Source of the DNA: JBBRLG01 sp038231495
Lineage (GTDB): Bacteria; Planctomycetota; Planctomycetia; Gemmatales; Gemmataceae
Length of the DNA stretch: 7,413 bases
NCBI GenBank assembly: GCA_038231495.1
Contig: JBBRLG010000384.1
Location: 1-7,413, forward strand
Direction of reading: 5' to 3'
The notes under the pieces are model-generated. The model saw only the letters and a program-made list of their open reading frames with translations, was not told where the DNA came from and did no database searches. The translations under genes were made by a program, and so were the position numbers. How positions within the stretch are numbered: position 1 is the stretch's first letter; every line of letters starts with the position of its first letter. This document shows, in pieces, positions 1-5,541 of this stretch.

Positions 1-2
1 AC

Positions 3-695
3 AACGACACCGTGGTGCCGCCGGGCGCGTTACGCCAGTTGCTCGCCTACGCCCGCAGCCACCCCGAAGCCGGCCTCGTCGGCCCGCGCCTGCGCAACGG
101 CCAGGGGCGCGTCCAAACGTCGTATCGCAAGCGTCCCACCATTGGGGCACTGCTGCACCGCACCTGTCTGCTGCGCTGGACCGGCCTATTTCGGCGGGCG
201 TACCGGCGCTACCGCGAACGCGACAACGACGTGCAGACGACACGCCCCGTCGAAGTGCTAATGGGCGCGGCGTTGCTGGTGCGGCGCAAGGTCTTCGCCG
301 AACTCGGCCCGTGGGACGAGGGCTACATCTTCGGCGGCGAGGACATCGACCTGTGTACGCGCATCGGGCGGAAGTATCCGGTCGTCTACCATCCCGACGT
401 GGAGGTTTTGCACCACGGCCGCGCCAGCAGTCGCAAGCACATCGGCTTCGCCCATACGAACACGGTGATCGGCATCACGCGCTTCCTGCGTAAGAGCGGT
501 GGTTCGCGGTCGGCGTTGTTCTGGTACAAGCTGGTGCTGACGTGCGACGCGCCGCTGCAATGGCTCGGCCACGCGCTGCAATACGGTTGGCGGCGGCTGC
601 GCGGCCGGCGCGACCGGGCGGCGAAAAGTTTGGTGGTGTTGCGCGGCGTGCAACATTTCTTGAGACGGGGCTTGGTGGAGTTTTGGAGAACTTGA
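3..695 (+). CDS. Family-2 glycosyltransferase, C-terminal part (5' end outside window)
   Basis: The frame is open from the first bases and reads N-D-T-V-V-P-P-G-A, the acidic metal/nucleotide-binding region that GT2 enzymes of the rhamnosyltransferase (WbbL-like) type carry mid-domain. The true start therefore lies upstream and the GTG at 12 is not it. Further on are 'GPRLRNGQGRVQ', the hydrophobic 'EVLMGAALLVRR', and 'DEGYIFGGEDIDLCTRI', where the E-D pair is the usual catalytic acidic motif of the family; 'YHPDVEVLHHGRASSRK' follows. The last ~70 residues are basic with a hydrophobic stretch, possibly a membrane-proximal tail. Such enzymes transfer a sugar from a nucleotide donor to a polysaccharide or lipid-linked acceptor at the cytoplasmic face of the membrane. 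The exact sugar cannot be read from sequence. The stop TGA at 693-695 faces the convergent minus-strand gene ending at 780. Family assignment is firm, substrate unknown. Confidence 0.9.
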   Translation, partial: NDTVVPPGALRQLLAYARSHPEAGLVGPRLRNGQGRVQTSYRKRPTIGALLHRTCLLRWTGLFRRAYRRYRERDNDVQTTRPVEVLMGAALLVRRKVFAELGPWDEGYIFGGEDIDLCTRIGRKYPVVYHPDVEVLHHGRASSRKHIGFAHTNTVIGITRFLRKSGGSRSALFWYKLVLTCDAPLQWLGHALQYGWRRLRGRRDRAAKSLVVLRGVQHFLRRGLVEFWRT

Positions 696-720
696 TACCC
701 CCTAAGGTCAACGGATGATT

Positions 721-817
721 GCCTACCAACGAAAACCCCAACTCCGCAGCCTATTCGGCCGAACTTTGTGGAGTAGCCGTCATGCCTGCCCGGTCAGGTG
801 CGGCATTTTGTTAGCTG
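721..817 (-). repeat. attC-like imperfect palindrome at the 3' end of the 117-aa gene
   Basis: Read on the minus strand, the element starts GCTAACAAAATGCCGCACC and ends GGAGTTGGGG..TCGTTGGTAGGC. The two ends are imperfectly complementary: AAC.AAAA..CC.CA.CT on the left matches the reverse complement of the right end, with unpaired bases between paired blocks. That is the usual form of integron attC sites (outer boxes RYYYAAC and GTTRRRY), but neither outer box is a perfect match here. It overlaps the last ~12 codons and the stop of the upstream gene, as attC sites often do. A second element at 1526-1628 shares the same blocks in the same order. The attC interpretation is an inference; the palindrome and the similarity to the second element are seen directly. 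Confidence 0.45.
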
Positions 818-1133
818 CCGGCTCGGGCACGGGCAAATGCCGTTCAAGGTACCCCTCCTCCACCAGATGCGGTATGACCTTGGTGAGAGCAGAGACCGTG
901 ACTTCGGGGACAACGACCTGGCAGAACTCATAGTAGTATGGCTGGCCCGATTGCAGAGTCGCCTCCACGTCCTGGGTGAGACGGACAGGATCGATGAACA
1001 TAACTTGGTAACGGCGACCGCCTTCGCATTCGAGAAAAGCGTAGACAAAGCCCTTACGCTCCATTTCCCACTCGTCCCGATCCGTGAACCCCTCGGGAAA
1101 CACGAGTCGTGGCGCTTCGGTGTTCATTTCCAT
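780..1133 (-). CDS. Small acidic protein, candidate antitoxin/immunity partner
   Basis: The 117-residue product is clearly acidic (about twice as many D/E as K/R) and has no signal peptide or membrane segment. The central part, 'FVYAFLECEGGRRYQVMFIDPVRLTQDVEATL', followed by 'VVVPEVTVSALTKVIPHLVEEGYLE', suggests a compact alpha/beta fold with a conserved-looking 'DPVRL' motif. I recall similar conserved hypothetical proteins but cannot name a family. The start ATG at 1133 has an AGAGGG Shine-Dalgarno sequence 8 nt upstream that overlaps the stop of the preceding gene; the second ATG at 1127 is an alternative. The gene follows the 102-aa toxin-like gene by only 12 nt, so the two are almost certainly co-transcribed. 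Size, acidity and pairing suit an antitoxin or immunity protein; this is inferred. The last residues (AANKMPHLTGQA) run into the attC-like element and may not belong to the ancestral protein. Confidence 0.7.
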   Translation of the reverse strand: MEMNTEAPRLVFPEGFTDRDEWEMERKGFVYAFLECEGGRRYQVMFIDPVRLTQDVEATLQSGQPYYYEFCQVVVPEVTVSALTKVIPHLVEEGYLERHLPVPEPAANKMPHLTGQA

Positions 1134-1145
1134 CAGATCGGCCCT

Positions 1146-1454
1146 CTACGGGATTGGTTCCCAGACAACTTGCTTGAGCAGTTCTTCAAAGCGCTCCACA
1201 GACATTTCTACCTTCGGCCTGATTTCGTGGTGTTCGGGCCTCTTGCCTTGTTGCACGATTTCCAACTCGCCTGGGATCGACTTGAGGCGGTGCGGCACTC
1301 CATGCCTCGCCGCATCCGCCGAATCGAGTTCCAACGAGACGCCGCGTGTCGGCTGGACCTTGCCGTTCTTGATCTTGACCTCGCCAAAGTCGTACTTGGG
1401 CGTCAGATCTCCACCACCGCGGAACACCGGAGTTTTCGTGCAATCCAGACCCAT
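1146..1454 (-). CDS. Putative Tse2-like ADP-ribosyltransferase-fold toxin
   Basis: The 102-residue protein has a pattern that I align by eye with the C-terminal half of the Pseudomonas Tse2 toxin. In both, a charged 'K..NGKV.P.RG.S' (Tse2: RDGLYAPDTGGTS) is followed by 'IPGELEIVQQG' (IPPDLKVKQ), then 'HHEIRP...M' (HYTIMPAKPM), and a final helix 'ERFEELLKQV'. Tse2 relatives are small NAD-dependent toxins delivered by type VI secretion or found as toxin-immunity pairs. The N-terminal part is shorter than in Tse2 (156 aa) and begins 'MGLDCTKTPVFRGGGDLTPKYDFGEV'. ATG 1454 is the only start codon after the in-frame TAG ten codons upstream. No good Shine-Dalgarno is visible, so translation may be weak. 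The gene precedes a small acidic gene by 12 nt, a toxin/antitoxin-like layout. The gene itself is likely real; the toxin assignment is a moderate-to-weak inference. Confidence 0.65.
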   Translation of the reverse strand: MGLDCTKTPVFRGGGDLTPKYDFGEVKIKNGKVQPTRGVSLELDSADAARHGVPHRLKSIPGELEIVQQGKRPEHHEIRPKVEMSVERFEELLKQVVWEPIP

Positions 1455-1525
1455 ATTGTGCGCTAAAAGAGCGAACTCCGAGAGCTAGTATTAGTGTGAG
1501 CGATGCACCTCGTTGTTGTAGACTT
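1455..1525 (-). other. Leader between attC-like element and toxin-like gene
   Basis: This short AT-richer stretch contains, on the minus strand, TAATACT about 40 nt before the ATG, a fair -10 hexamer, but without a convincing -35 (ACAACG at 17 nt spacing). The ten codons directly before the ATG are open and read LSEFALLAHN after an in-frame TAG. Toxin-antitoxin cassettes usually carry their own promoter, so this is where one would be expected. Low confidence. Confidence 0.25.
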
Positions 1526-1628
1526 CGTATGAACGACCCAGTTCAGCAGCTGGCTCACGCGGCTTGGAGCGTGTACCACGATTCAGCGTCATTCGCATGG
1601 CCGGTTTGCTGCATCGCTTTATTCGGCG
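1526..1628 (-). repeat. attC-like imperfect palindrome after the 143-aa gene
   Basis: The element begins 7 nt downstream of the stop codon at 1636. On the minus strand it runs from GCCGAATAAAGCGATGCAGCA to GCTGCTGAACTGGG-TCGTTCATACG. Its two halves form an imperfect inverted repeat: GAATAAAGCGA-TGCAGCA..CCGGCC on one side matches GAACGA...TTCAGCAG-CTGGCT read from the other strand. The left part shares AAYAAA, ATGCMGCA, ACCGGSCA and TGACG in order with the element at 721-817. The right part shares GCTGC.GA..TGGG and TCGTT. Its translation gives the 'NKAMQQT' tail that I associate with dispersed gene-end elements in many environmental bacteria (from memory). An attC origin is inferred; the outer boxes are degenerate. 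Confidence 0.45.
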
Positions 1629-1635
1629 ATTGCCC

Positions 1636-2067
1636 CTACTCGCTCTCGGGACGATCAGAGCTACGCAAAGTAAAGCTTTCCAAATCTCCATCAATAGCGT
1701 ACACGATTTTCTGGATCGGACGCAGGTGTTGCTGTTTCTCAGTGACCTCGAACTCCAATCGCTTGGCCAGGGATCGCAGCGCACGAGCGAGGAACCACTT
1801 GAGGCATATCGGTTCGTATAAGCCGTGCAACAGCTCCCTATTCAGGTCGTCTTGGCCGGGAAGGTGACCTGTCGAGAGCTGTGCGTCGAACTTGCCGAAC
1901 TGCTGATTTACGTCTCTCATCTGTTCAGCACGCGAGACCAATAGACGCAGTATTTCCACAACTCCTGTGCCGTCCAGATCGATGCTCTCGAACACAATCT
2001 TGTTGGCGACAGCCTCAGCATTTGATTCAGGCACGGCATCGAAATGAAAATCGGCATCTGTTGACAT
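1636..2067 (-). CDS. Hypothetical 143-aa protein
   Basis: I do not recognise this protein. It begins MSTDADFHFDAVPESN and looks mainly helical: 'VVEILRLLVSRAEQMRDVNQQFGKF', then 'DDLNRELLHGLYEPICLKWFLARALRSLAKRLEFEV', then 'LRPIQKIVYAIDGDLESFTL'. There is no signal peptide, clear membrane span or catalytic motif. The reading frame continues upstream to 2283, but that part overlaps the zinc-protein gene in another frame. ATG 2067 has a strong GGAGAGG Shine-Dalgarno sequence 6 nt before it, whereas the nearby ATG 2073 abuts that same sequence with no spacer, so 2067 is chosen. It lies 37 nt after the zinc-protein stop, so the two are probably one operon. GC is low for the window (about 47% in one hand-counted line). 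An attC-like element follows almost at once, suggesting that this is the last gene of a cassette. Confidence 0.7.
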   Translation of the reverse strand: MSTDADFHFDAVPESNAEAVANKIVFESIDLDGTGVVEILRLLVSRAEQMRDVNQQFGKFDAQLSTGHLPGQDDLNRELLHGLYEPICLKWFLARALRSLAKRLEFEVTEKQQHLRPIQKIVYAIDGDLESFTLRSSDRPESE

Positions 2068-2073
2068 GTGCAT

Positions 2074-2080
2074 CCTCTCC
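2074..2080 (-). promoter_or_regulatory. Shine-Dalgarno GGAGAGG fixing the start at 2067
   Basis: GGAGAGG on the minus strand ends 6 nt before ATG 2067 and touches ATG 2073 directly, so it favours the downstream start and excludes the long upstream frame extension. Confidence 0.6.
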
Positions 2081-2104
2081 ACCGAACGTCTGATTCGGCG
2101 CAAA

Positions 2105-2803
2105 TCATTTTTCGCCCGGAACTTCCCAATCATAATCCCGTTCCTCGTCGCGGGCGGCGCAGACGCAGCCTTCCAGGCACTCCGGACAAATCTCGTTGTC
2201 GCACTCTTCGCAGTAAGACAACTCGACATCGCAGCCGCACAGATCCCAGCCCACTTGTTCGTCTTCACGTTCGGAGTCCACATACTCGTCGAAGCCGTAA
2301 CCGATTGACGATCCTACAGGAAACTGTCTTCCCGACTCATCGACGCCGACGACCTGTTCCAATTCTCCGACCACAGAGCGCTGTACATATCTATAGTGCT
2401 GAAGCCCAGCGGGGTGGCTGTTGGCGTTGATGATCGCGCTACAGTCCGCTTGGAAGCGCATCACTACCCCATCATCGAACACGACTGCCCTCGGGTTCTT
2501 CTCAAGAATCCACCTGACGTAGGCACGCAGAAAGCTCGGAAATATCAGGTATTCTGGCCGATACCCCCACTCGGACAGAATGGCTTGATAGTTTTCGACG
2601 CACTCGCTACCGACGATCAGGGATCGGTGGTTCCGTAAGTTCTCCACGATATAATGCCACTTGATCGGCACGTGGTCACACATCTTGCACTGACCGTACT
2701 TGTGGACGAAGTAACCGATGCAAACGACATCATCGCCGTTGTTGACGAAGTCATGCAGGCTCTTCTCAATGGCGGCTCGGTACTCTGCGCTGAAGTTGCC
2801 CAT
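2105..2803 (-). CDS. Double zinc-cluster protein of unknown function
   Basis: The 232-residue protein has two cysteine-rich parts. Residues ~28-72 read 'CIGYFVHKYGQCKMCDH.PIKWHYIVENL', then 'LIVGSECVENY'. A C-x2-C pair (C39, C42) followed by I.W.Y.V and a GSEC (C68) motif is a pattern I know from phage and plasmid hypothetical proteins, probably a small zinc-ribbon-like fold. Residues ~189-215 hold eight cysteines (CGC, CEEC, CPEC, CVC), like a treble-clef or B-box-type zinc site, and are followed by a very acidic tail. No enzyme motif is seen, and a nucleic-acid- or protein-binding role is only a guess. ATG 2803 has AGAGAGG 7 nt upstream. The earlier ATG at 2839 has no Shine-Dalgarno and lies within the dispersed repeat, so 2803 is preferred. 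This is the first gene of the minus-strand block; a promoter within the repeat at 2948-2976 points at it. Confidence 0.75.
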   Translation of the reverse strand: MGNFSAEYRAAIEKSLHDFVNNGDDVVCIGYFVHKYGQCKMCDHVPIKWHYIVENLRNHRSLIVGSECVENYQAILSEWGYRPEYLIFPSFLRAYVRWILEKNPRAVVFDDGVVMRFQADCSAIINANSHPAGLQHYRYVQRSVVGELEQVVGVDESGRQFPVGSSIGYGFDEYVDSEREDEQVGWDLCGCDVELSYCEECDNEICPECLEGCVCAARDEERDYDWEVPGEK

Positions 2804-2810
2804 CGATCCG

Positions 2811-2817
2811 CCTCTCT
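2811..2817 (-). promoter_or_regulatory. Shine-Dalgarno AGAGAGG fixing the start at 2803
   Basis: AGAGAGG lies 7 nt before ATG 2803. The alternative ATG at 2839 has no comparable site and belongs to the conserved end of the dispersed repeat. Confidence 0.6.
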
Positions 2818-2848
2818 CGCCGAACTGGTGATTATCCATACCGGCGCC

Positions 2849-2872
2849 GGTACAGGTGCAGGTGCAGGTACG
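2849..2872. repeat. Four-unit GGTRCA microsatellite in copy 1
   Basis: GGTACA-GGTGCA-GGTGCA-GGTACG is four 6-bp units directly after the palindrome CCGGCGCCGG (2841-2850). Copy 2 of the element has a 42-bp tandem duplication at the equivalent place instead, so this segment is the variable part of the element. Confidence 0.7.
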
Positions 2873-2947
2873 GCTCGCGCCGGTCAAGGTATTACGCCTG
2901 CGCCGGCAGAGCACGCGCCGAGTCGCTATAGCTTTTTCGCAATTCCT

Positions 2948-2976
2948 TGTAGATCACGGCCGCACTCCCGCGTCAA
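2948..2976 (-). promoter_or_regulatory. Sigma70-like promoter in repeat copy 1
   Basis: On the minus strand TTGACG (2976-2971) is followed after exactly 17 nt by TCTACA (2953-2948). These match the consensus hexamers at 5/6 and 3/6 positions. Copy 2 keeps the same -35, the same 17-nt spacing and TCTACT, although the spacer sequence differs at several places. It points at the zinc-protein gene, giving a leader of about 140 nt. Confidence 0.45.
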
Positions 2977-3080
2977 GAAGCCGCGTCCTATTTTCCGTTT
3001 TCCGCCTTTTTCGTCATTTTTGCATGATAGTTGCGAATGTGCCTGTAAACACCAGACTTTGGAACAAGTGTGTACATCCT

Positions 3081-3920
3081 CTAGCCGCAATCTACCCAAT
3101 TGTCCAGATACTGTTTGACCGCCGGCATCTCCAACGTCTTTGACTCCAACCACGCCCGTGCGCGGGCCACTAGCATTTTCTCATTGTCCAGCGACATCTC
3201 GCCCGTGAGGACGCGCGTCCGCAGGAAAACAAAATAAGTATCCAACGTATCGAACATGCAGTAGTCGTTGATCTCGCGCGACCGGCCGTCGCGGTGCAGC
3301 GCGTACACTTGATCGCCCGCCATGTCCATCTTGCCGGGCTTGCCGATCATTTTCGCCAGCAAGTCGAGGCCGCCGTTCAGTCGGCAGGCGCCGTAATTGG
3401 ACAGCCAGTCGAACAGGTCGATGTGGTTGCCCTTGAAGCGGTTGCGGCTGTCGTAAAAATAATCGCGGGCGGATAGGCCGTAGCGGAACGCCGCCAGTTC
3501 CAGCAGCGGCAGGTCGAAGCCGCGGCCGTTGAACGTGACCAGCTTCGCCTTTTTGTAGCGCTCCATGCCCAGCCAGAATTTCTTGACGATCTCCTCCGAC
3601 CGATACTGCGGCGGGTCCAGGCACGCCACCGCCTGGATGGTGTAGTCGGGGGCCACGCGGACCACGCACGCCGCCACCGGGATCTGAAACGTCACCGGCA
3701 AGAAGTCGGAGCCGTCGCGCGACTGCTCGCGGGCCTCGGCCTGGGCGCGGTCGATGGCGGCTTCTGGCGTCAGGTTGTCTTCGGGGTATTTGACCCGGCT
3801 GATGAGCCGACCGTCGGGGATGCTTTCGGTGTCGAGGACGAGGAAGGCCGTTGAAGCACCGGGAGCCTCCGCCGTGCCGCGGCGGGCCTTGATCTCGGCG
3901 CTGATGTGGCTGCTGATCAT
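3081..3920 (-). CDS. PolB-type 3'-5' exonuclease-like protein (PF10108 family)
   Basis: The 279-residue protein matches the family 'predicted 3'-5' exonuclease related to the exonuclease domain of PolB'. Exo I is 'LVLDTESIPDG' (D30, E32), Exo II is 'LVTFNGRGFDLPLL' (N131, D136), and Exo III is 'INDYCMFDTLDTY' (Y220, D224). Together these supply the four acidic metal-binding residues of a DEDDy nuclease. 'NHIDLFDWLSNYGA...LNGGLDLLAKMIGKPGK' is also typical of the family. It likely degrades DNA or RNA ends in the cytoplasm; its physiological role is unknown. ATG 3920 has GGGAGGG 5 nt upstream, and the longer frame to 3986 lacks support. It is divergent from the MFS gene, with 256 nt between. 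It stops one base past the dispersed repeat, with no obvious hairpin terminator, so transcripts may run into the repeat. Confidence 0.9.
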   Translation of the reverse strand: MISSHISAEIKARRGTAEAPGASTAFLVLDTESIPDGRLISRVKYPEDNLTPEAAIDRAQAEAREQSRDGSDFLPVTFQIPVAACVVRVAPDYTIQAVACLDPPQYRSEEIVKKFWLGMERYKKAKLVTFNGRGFDLPLLELAAFRYGLSARDYFYDSRNRFKGNHIDLFDWLSNYGACRLNGGLDLLAKMIGKPGKMDMAGDQVYALHRDGRSREINDYCMFDTLDTYFVFLRTRVLTGEMSLDNEKMLVARARAWLESKTLEMPAVKQYLDNWVDCG

Positions 3921-3925
3921 GCCGG

Positions 3926-3932
3926 CCCTCCC
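3926..3932 (-). promoter_or_regulatory. Shine-Dalgarno GGGAGGG fixing the start at 3920
   Basis: GGGAGGG lies 5 nt before ATG 3920 on the minus strand and excludes the 22-residue N-terminal extension that the open frame would allow. Confidence 0.6.
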
Positions 3933-4094
3933 GGTCGGAGCAAACGTACCGTACTCAAGGATGACCGATGCACACGTCCAGGTCAAGCAACAATGTCGGC
4001 ACTACGGACAACGCCGGCCCGCCGCGCGACACCTTCCGGCAATTGTAGCAGCAAGAGAGGGTTCGGCGCAACGTTTGCAGCTGAAACCGTGCCC

Positions 4095-4122
4095 TGGCAG
4101 CCGCCCGCGGGACCGGTATAAA
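4095..4122 (+). promoter_or_regulatory. Possible promoter of the MFS transporter gene
   Basis: In the divergent spacer 3921-4176, TATAAA (4117-4122) is preceded after 16 nt by TGGCAG (4095-4100), a weak match to TTGACA. It lies about 55 nt before the MFS start. On the other strand TTGACC near 3980 might serve the exonuclease gene but has only a poor -10. No operator palindrome was seen in this spacer. Confidence 0.3.
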
Positions 4123-4176
4123 GCGTACATCTGCTCCCGCGCTCCCCGCCCCCCCGGTTACCCAGGAACGCCGACC

Positions 4177-5541
4177 ATGTCTGAACCCGTAGCCCCTACG
4201 CCCGCCGGTTTGCCCGCCTATCCCGACAACGAGCCGGCACCCGTCGCCGCCGAACCGACCTCGCCGGCGGCGCGCAAGGCAATGTTCATTGTCTTCCTCG
4301 TCGTCTTCATCGATTTGCTCGGCTTCGGCATCGTGTTGCCGTTGTTGCCGCTCTACGGCGATCGCTACGTCGCCCAGCTCATCCCCGGCGGCAAGGAAGC
4401 GCCGGCCGGCGGTGCCGTCGTCGGCCTGCTCATGGCGTCGTTCTCGTTTATGCAGTTCCTGTTCGCACCACTCTGGGGCCGCGTCTCCGACCGCATCGGC
4501 CGCCGTCCGATCCTGCTGCTCGGCCTGGCCGGGTCGGTCGTGTTCTATTCCCTGTTTGGCTACGCCTCCGACCTCGACCCCGAAACCCTGGCGCTGACCG
4601 CCCTGGTCTTGTTATTCGTGACGCGGATGGGGGCAGGCATTGCCGGGGCCACAATTGCCACGGCCCAGGCGGTGATTGCCGACTGTACGACGCCGGAGAA
4701 GCGCAAGCACGGCATGGCCCTGATCGGTGCCGCGTTCGGCATCGGCTTCACCTTCGGCCCGCTCCTGGGTGCCGGGTCGCTGTGGTTATGGCCGAATCAT
4801 CACGGCGTCATCGGTTACGCGGCGGCGGGGCTATCGTTGCTGGCCTTCGTCCTGGGCTGCGTGCTGCTGCCGGAGACGCGCCGCTTCGACACGGCCCCGC
4901 CCTTGAAGCGCAAGTGGTTCGACACGCAGGCCATTCGCCTGGCCCTGGGCAACCCGGCGATCGCGCCGGTGGTGTGGTGCTTTTTCCTGGCCACGCTCGG
5001 CTTTGGCGGCCTCGAAGTGACGCTCTCACTCTTGAACCGCGACGCCCTGGGTCTGGAAGAACGCCAAAACTTCCTGCCGTTCGCCTACGTCGGTTTCGTG
5101 CTGATGCTGACGCAGGGCTTCCTTTACCGCCGGCTGGCGCATCGCGTCAGCGAAGTGACGTTCATGGCCCTCGGCATCGCCTTGATGGGGCTGGGCGTTG
5201 GCTGTCTGGGCGTCGTCACCTGGATGGCGGTGCAGCCCTGGCAAACGACCGCCGTCCTCTGGTCGGTGGTGGGAGTGGGTCTGACGGCGGCGGTGGTAGG
5301 TTTCGCGTTCCTGACGCCCTCGGCGCAAGCCCTGGTGTCGCGCCGCAGCGACCCGGCAAGGCAGGGCGAAATCCTCGGCGTTAACCAATCGGCGTCGGCG
5401 ATGGCCCGCATCCTCGGCCCGGTCATCTTCCTGACGTTGTACAAGGCGCACCCGTCGCACTTGCTGCCGTATGCCTTCGGTGCCGCCCTGCTGTTGCTGA
5501 TGCTGCCGCTGATCCCTTACATCCGCAAAGGCGGACAATAA
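4177..5541 (+). CDS. Major facilitator superfamily transporter, TetA/drug:H+ antiporter-like
   Basis: The 454-residue protein has an MFS layout of about 12 hydrophobic segments. TM1 is 'MFIVFLVVFIDLLGFGIVLPLLPLY' (res. ~36-60), with the D..G.G...P.LP pattern of TetA-like DHA1 antiporters. The loop 2-3 signature 'GRVSDRIGRRP' (~101-111) is a complete motif A. The motif C-like segment is 'GAAFGIGFTFGPLLGAG' (~184-200), and 'LPETRR' (~231-236) ends the first half. The first ~33 residues are Pro/Ala-rich and probably cytosolic. It likely exports small hydrophobic compounds in exchange for protons across the inner membrane; the substrate is unknown. ATG 4177 has AGGA 9 nt upstream; the open frame back to 3754 overlaps the exonuclease gene and is rejected. 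The TAA stop forms the first bases of the terminator palindrome. Confidence 0.9.
   Translation: MSEPVAPTPAGLPAYPDNEPAPVAAEPTSPAARKAMFIVFLVVFIDLLGFGIVLPLLPLYGDRYVAQLIPGGKEAPAGGAVVGLLMASFSFMQFLFAPLWGRVSDRIGRRPILLLGLAGSVVFYSLFGYASDLDPETLALTALVLLFVTRMGAGIAGATIATAQAVIADCTTPEKRKHGMALIGAAFGIGFTFGPLLGAGSLWLWPNHHGVIGYAAAGLSLLAFVLGCVLLPETRRFDTAPPLKRKWFDTQAIRLALGNPAIAPVVWCFFLATLGFGGLEVTLSLLNRDALGLEERQNFLPFAYVGFVLMLTQGFLYRRLAHRVSEVTFMALGIALMGLGVGCLGVVTWMAVQPWQTTAVLWSVVGVGLTAAVVGFAFLTPSAQALVSRRSDPARQGEILGVNQSASAMARILGPVIFLTLYKAHPSHLLPYAFGAALLLLMLPLIPYIRKGGQ

Larger units (their letters stand above)
2820..3079 (-). repeat. Dispersed ~260-bp element, copy 1
   Basis: The minus strand matches 7015-7278 of the plus strand over its whole length, in ordered blocks. 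These are ACTTGTTCCAAAGTC (3069-3055), GCACATTCGCA (3042-3032), TTGACG with GGCCGTGATCTAC (2976-2971 and 2961-2949), GCGAAAAAGC (2940-2931), TAGCGACTCGGCGC (2928-2915) and a 20-nt identical block that contains ATGGATAATCA (2848-2829). The sequence between blocks diverges and varies in length. The element fills nearly the whole spacer between the exonuclease stop at 3081 and the zinc-protein gene. There is no credible ORF inside, so it looks like a non-coding interspersed element that carries a promoter. Its mobility is unknown. Confidence 0.8.

Noticed and set aside
798..1466. 222-codon plus-strand open frame across the toxin-like pair
   Set aside because: It covers both minus-strand genes and the gap between them. 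The minus-strand genes have better protein character and, for the second, a clear Shine-Dalgarno.
2068..2283. N-terminal extension of the 143-aa protein
   Set aside because: It overlaps the end of the zinc-protein gene in another frame and reads as low-quality sequence; the Shine-Dalgarno fits ATG 2067.
2840..2914. N-terminal extension of the zinc protein (MLCRRRRNTL...CTCTCTGAG)
   Set aside because: It is the translation of the dispersed repeat and its GGTRCA microsatellite, not protein-like sequence.
3754..4176. 141-codon N-terminal extension of the MFS transporter
   Set aside because: It overlaps the exonuclease gene and the divergent spacer; the ATG at 4177 has its own Shine-Dalgarno and starts a normal MFS N-terminus.
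3081..5541. Exonuclease plus transporter as a linked defence or resistance module
   Set aside because: They are divergent, 256 nt apart, of unrelated families, and nothing in the sequence ties their functions together.
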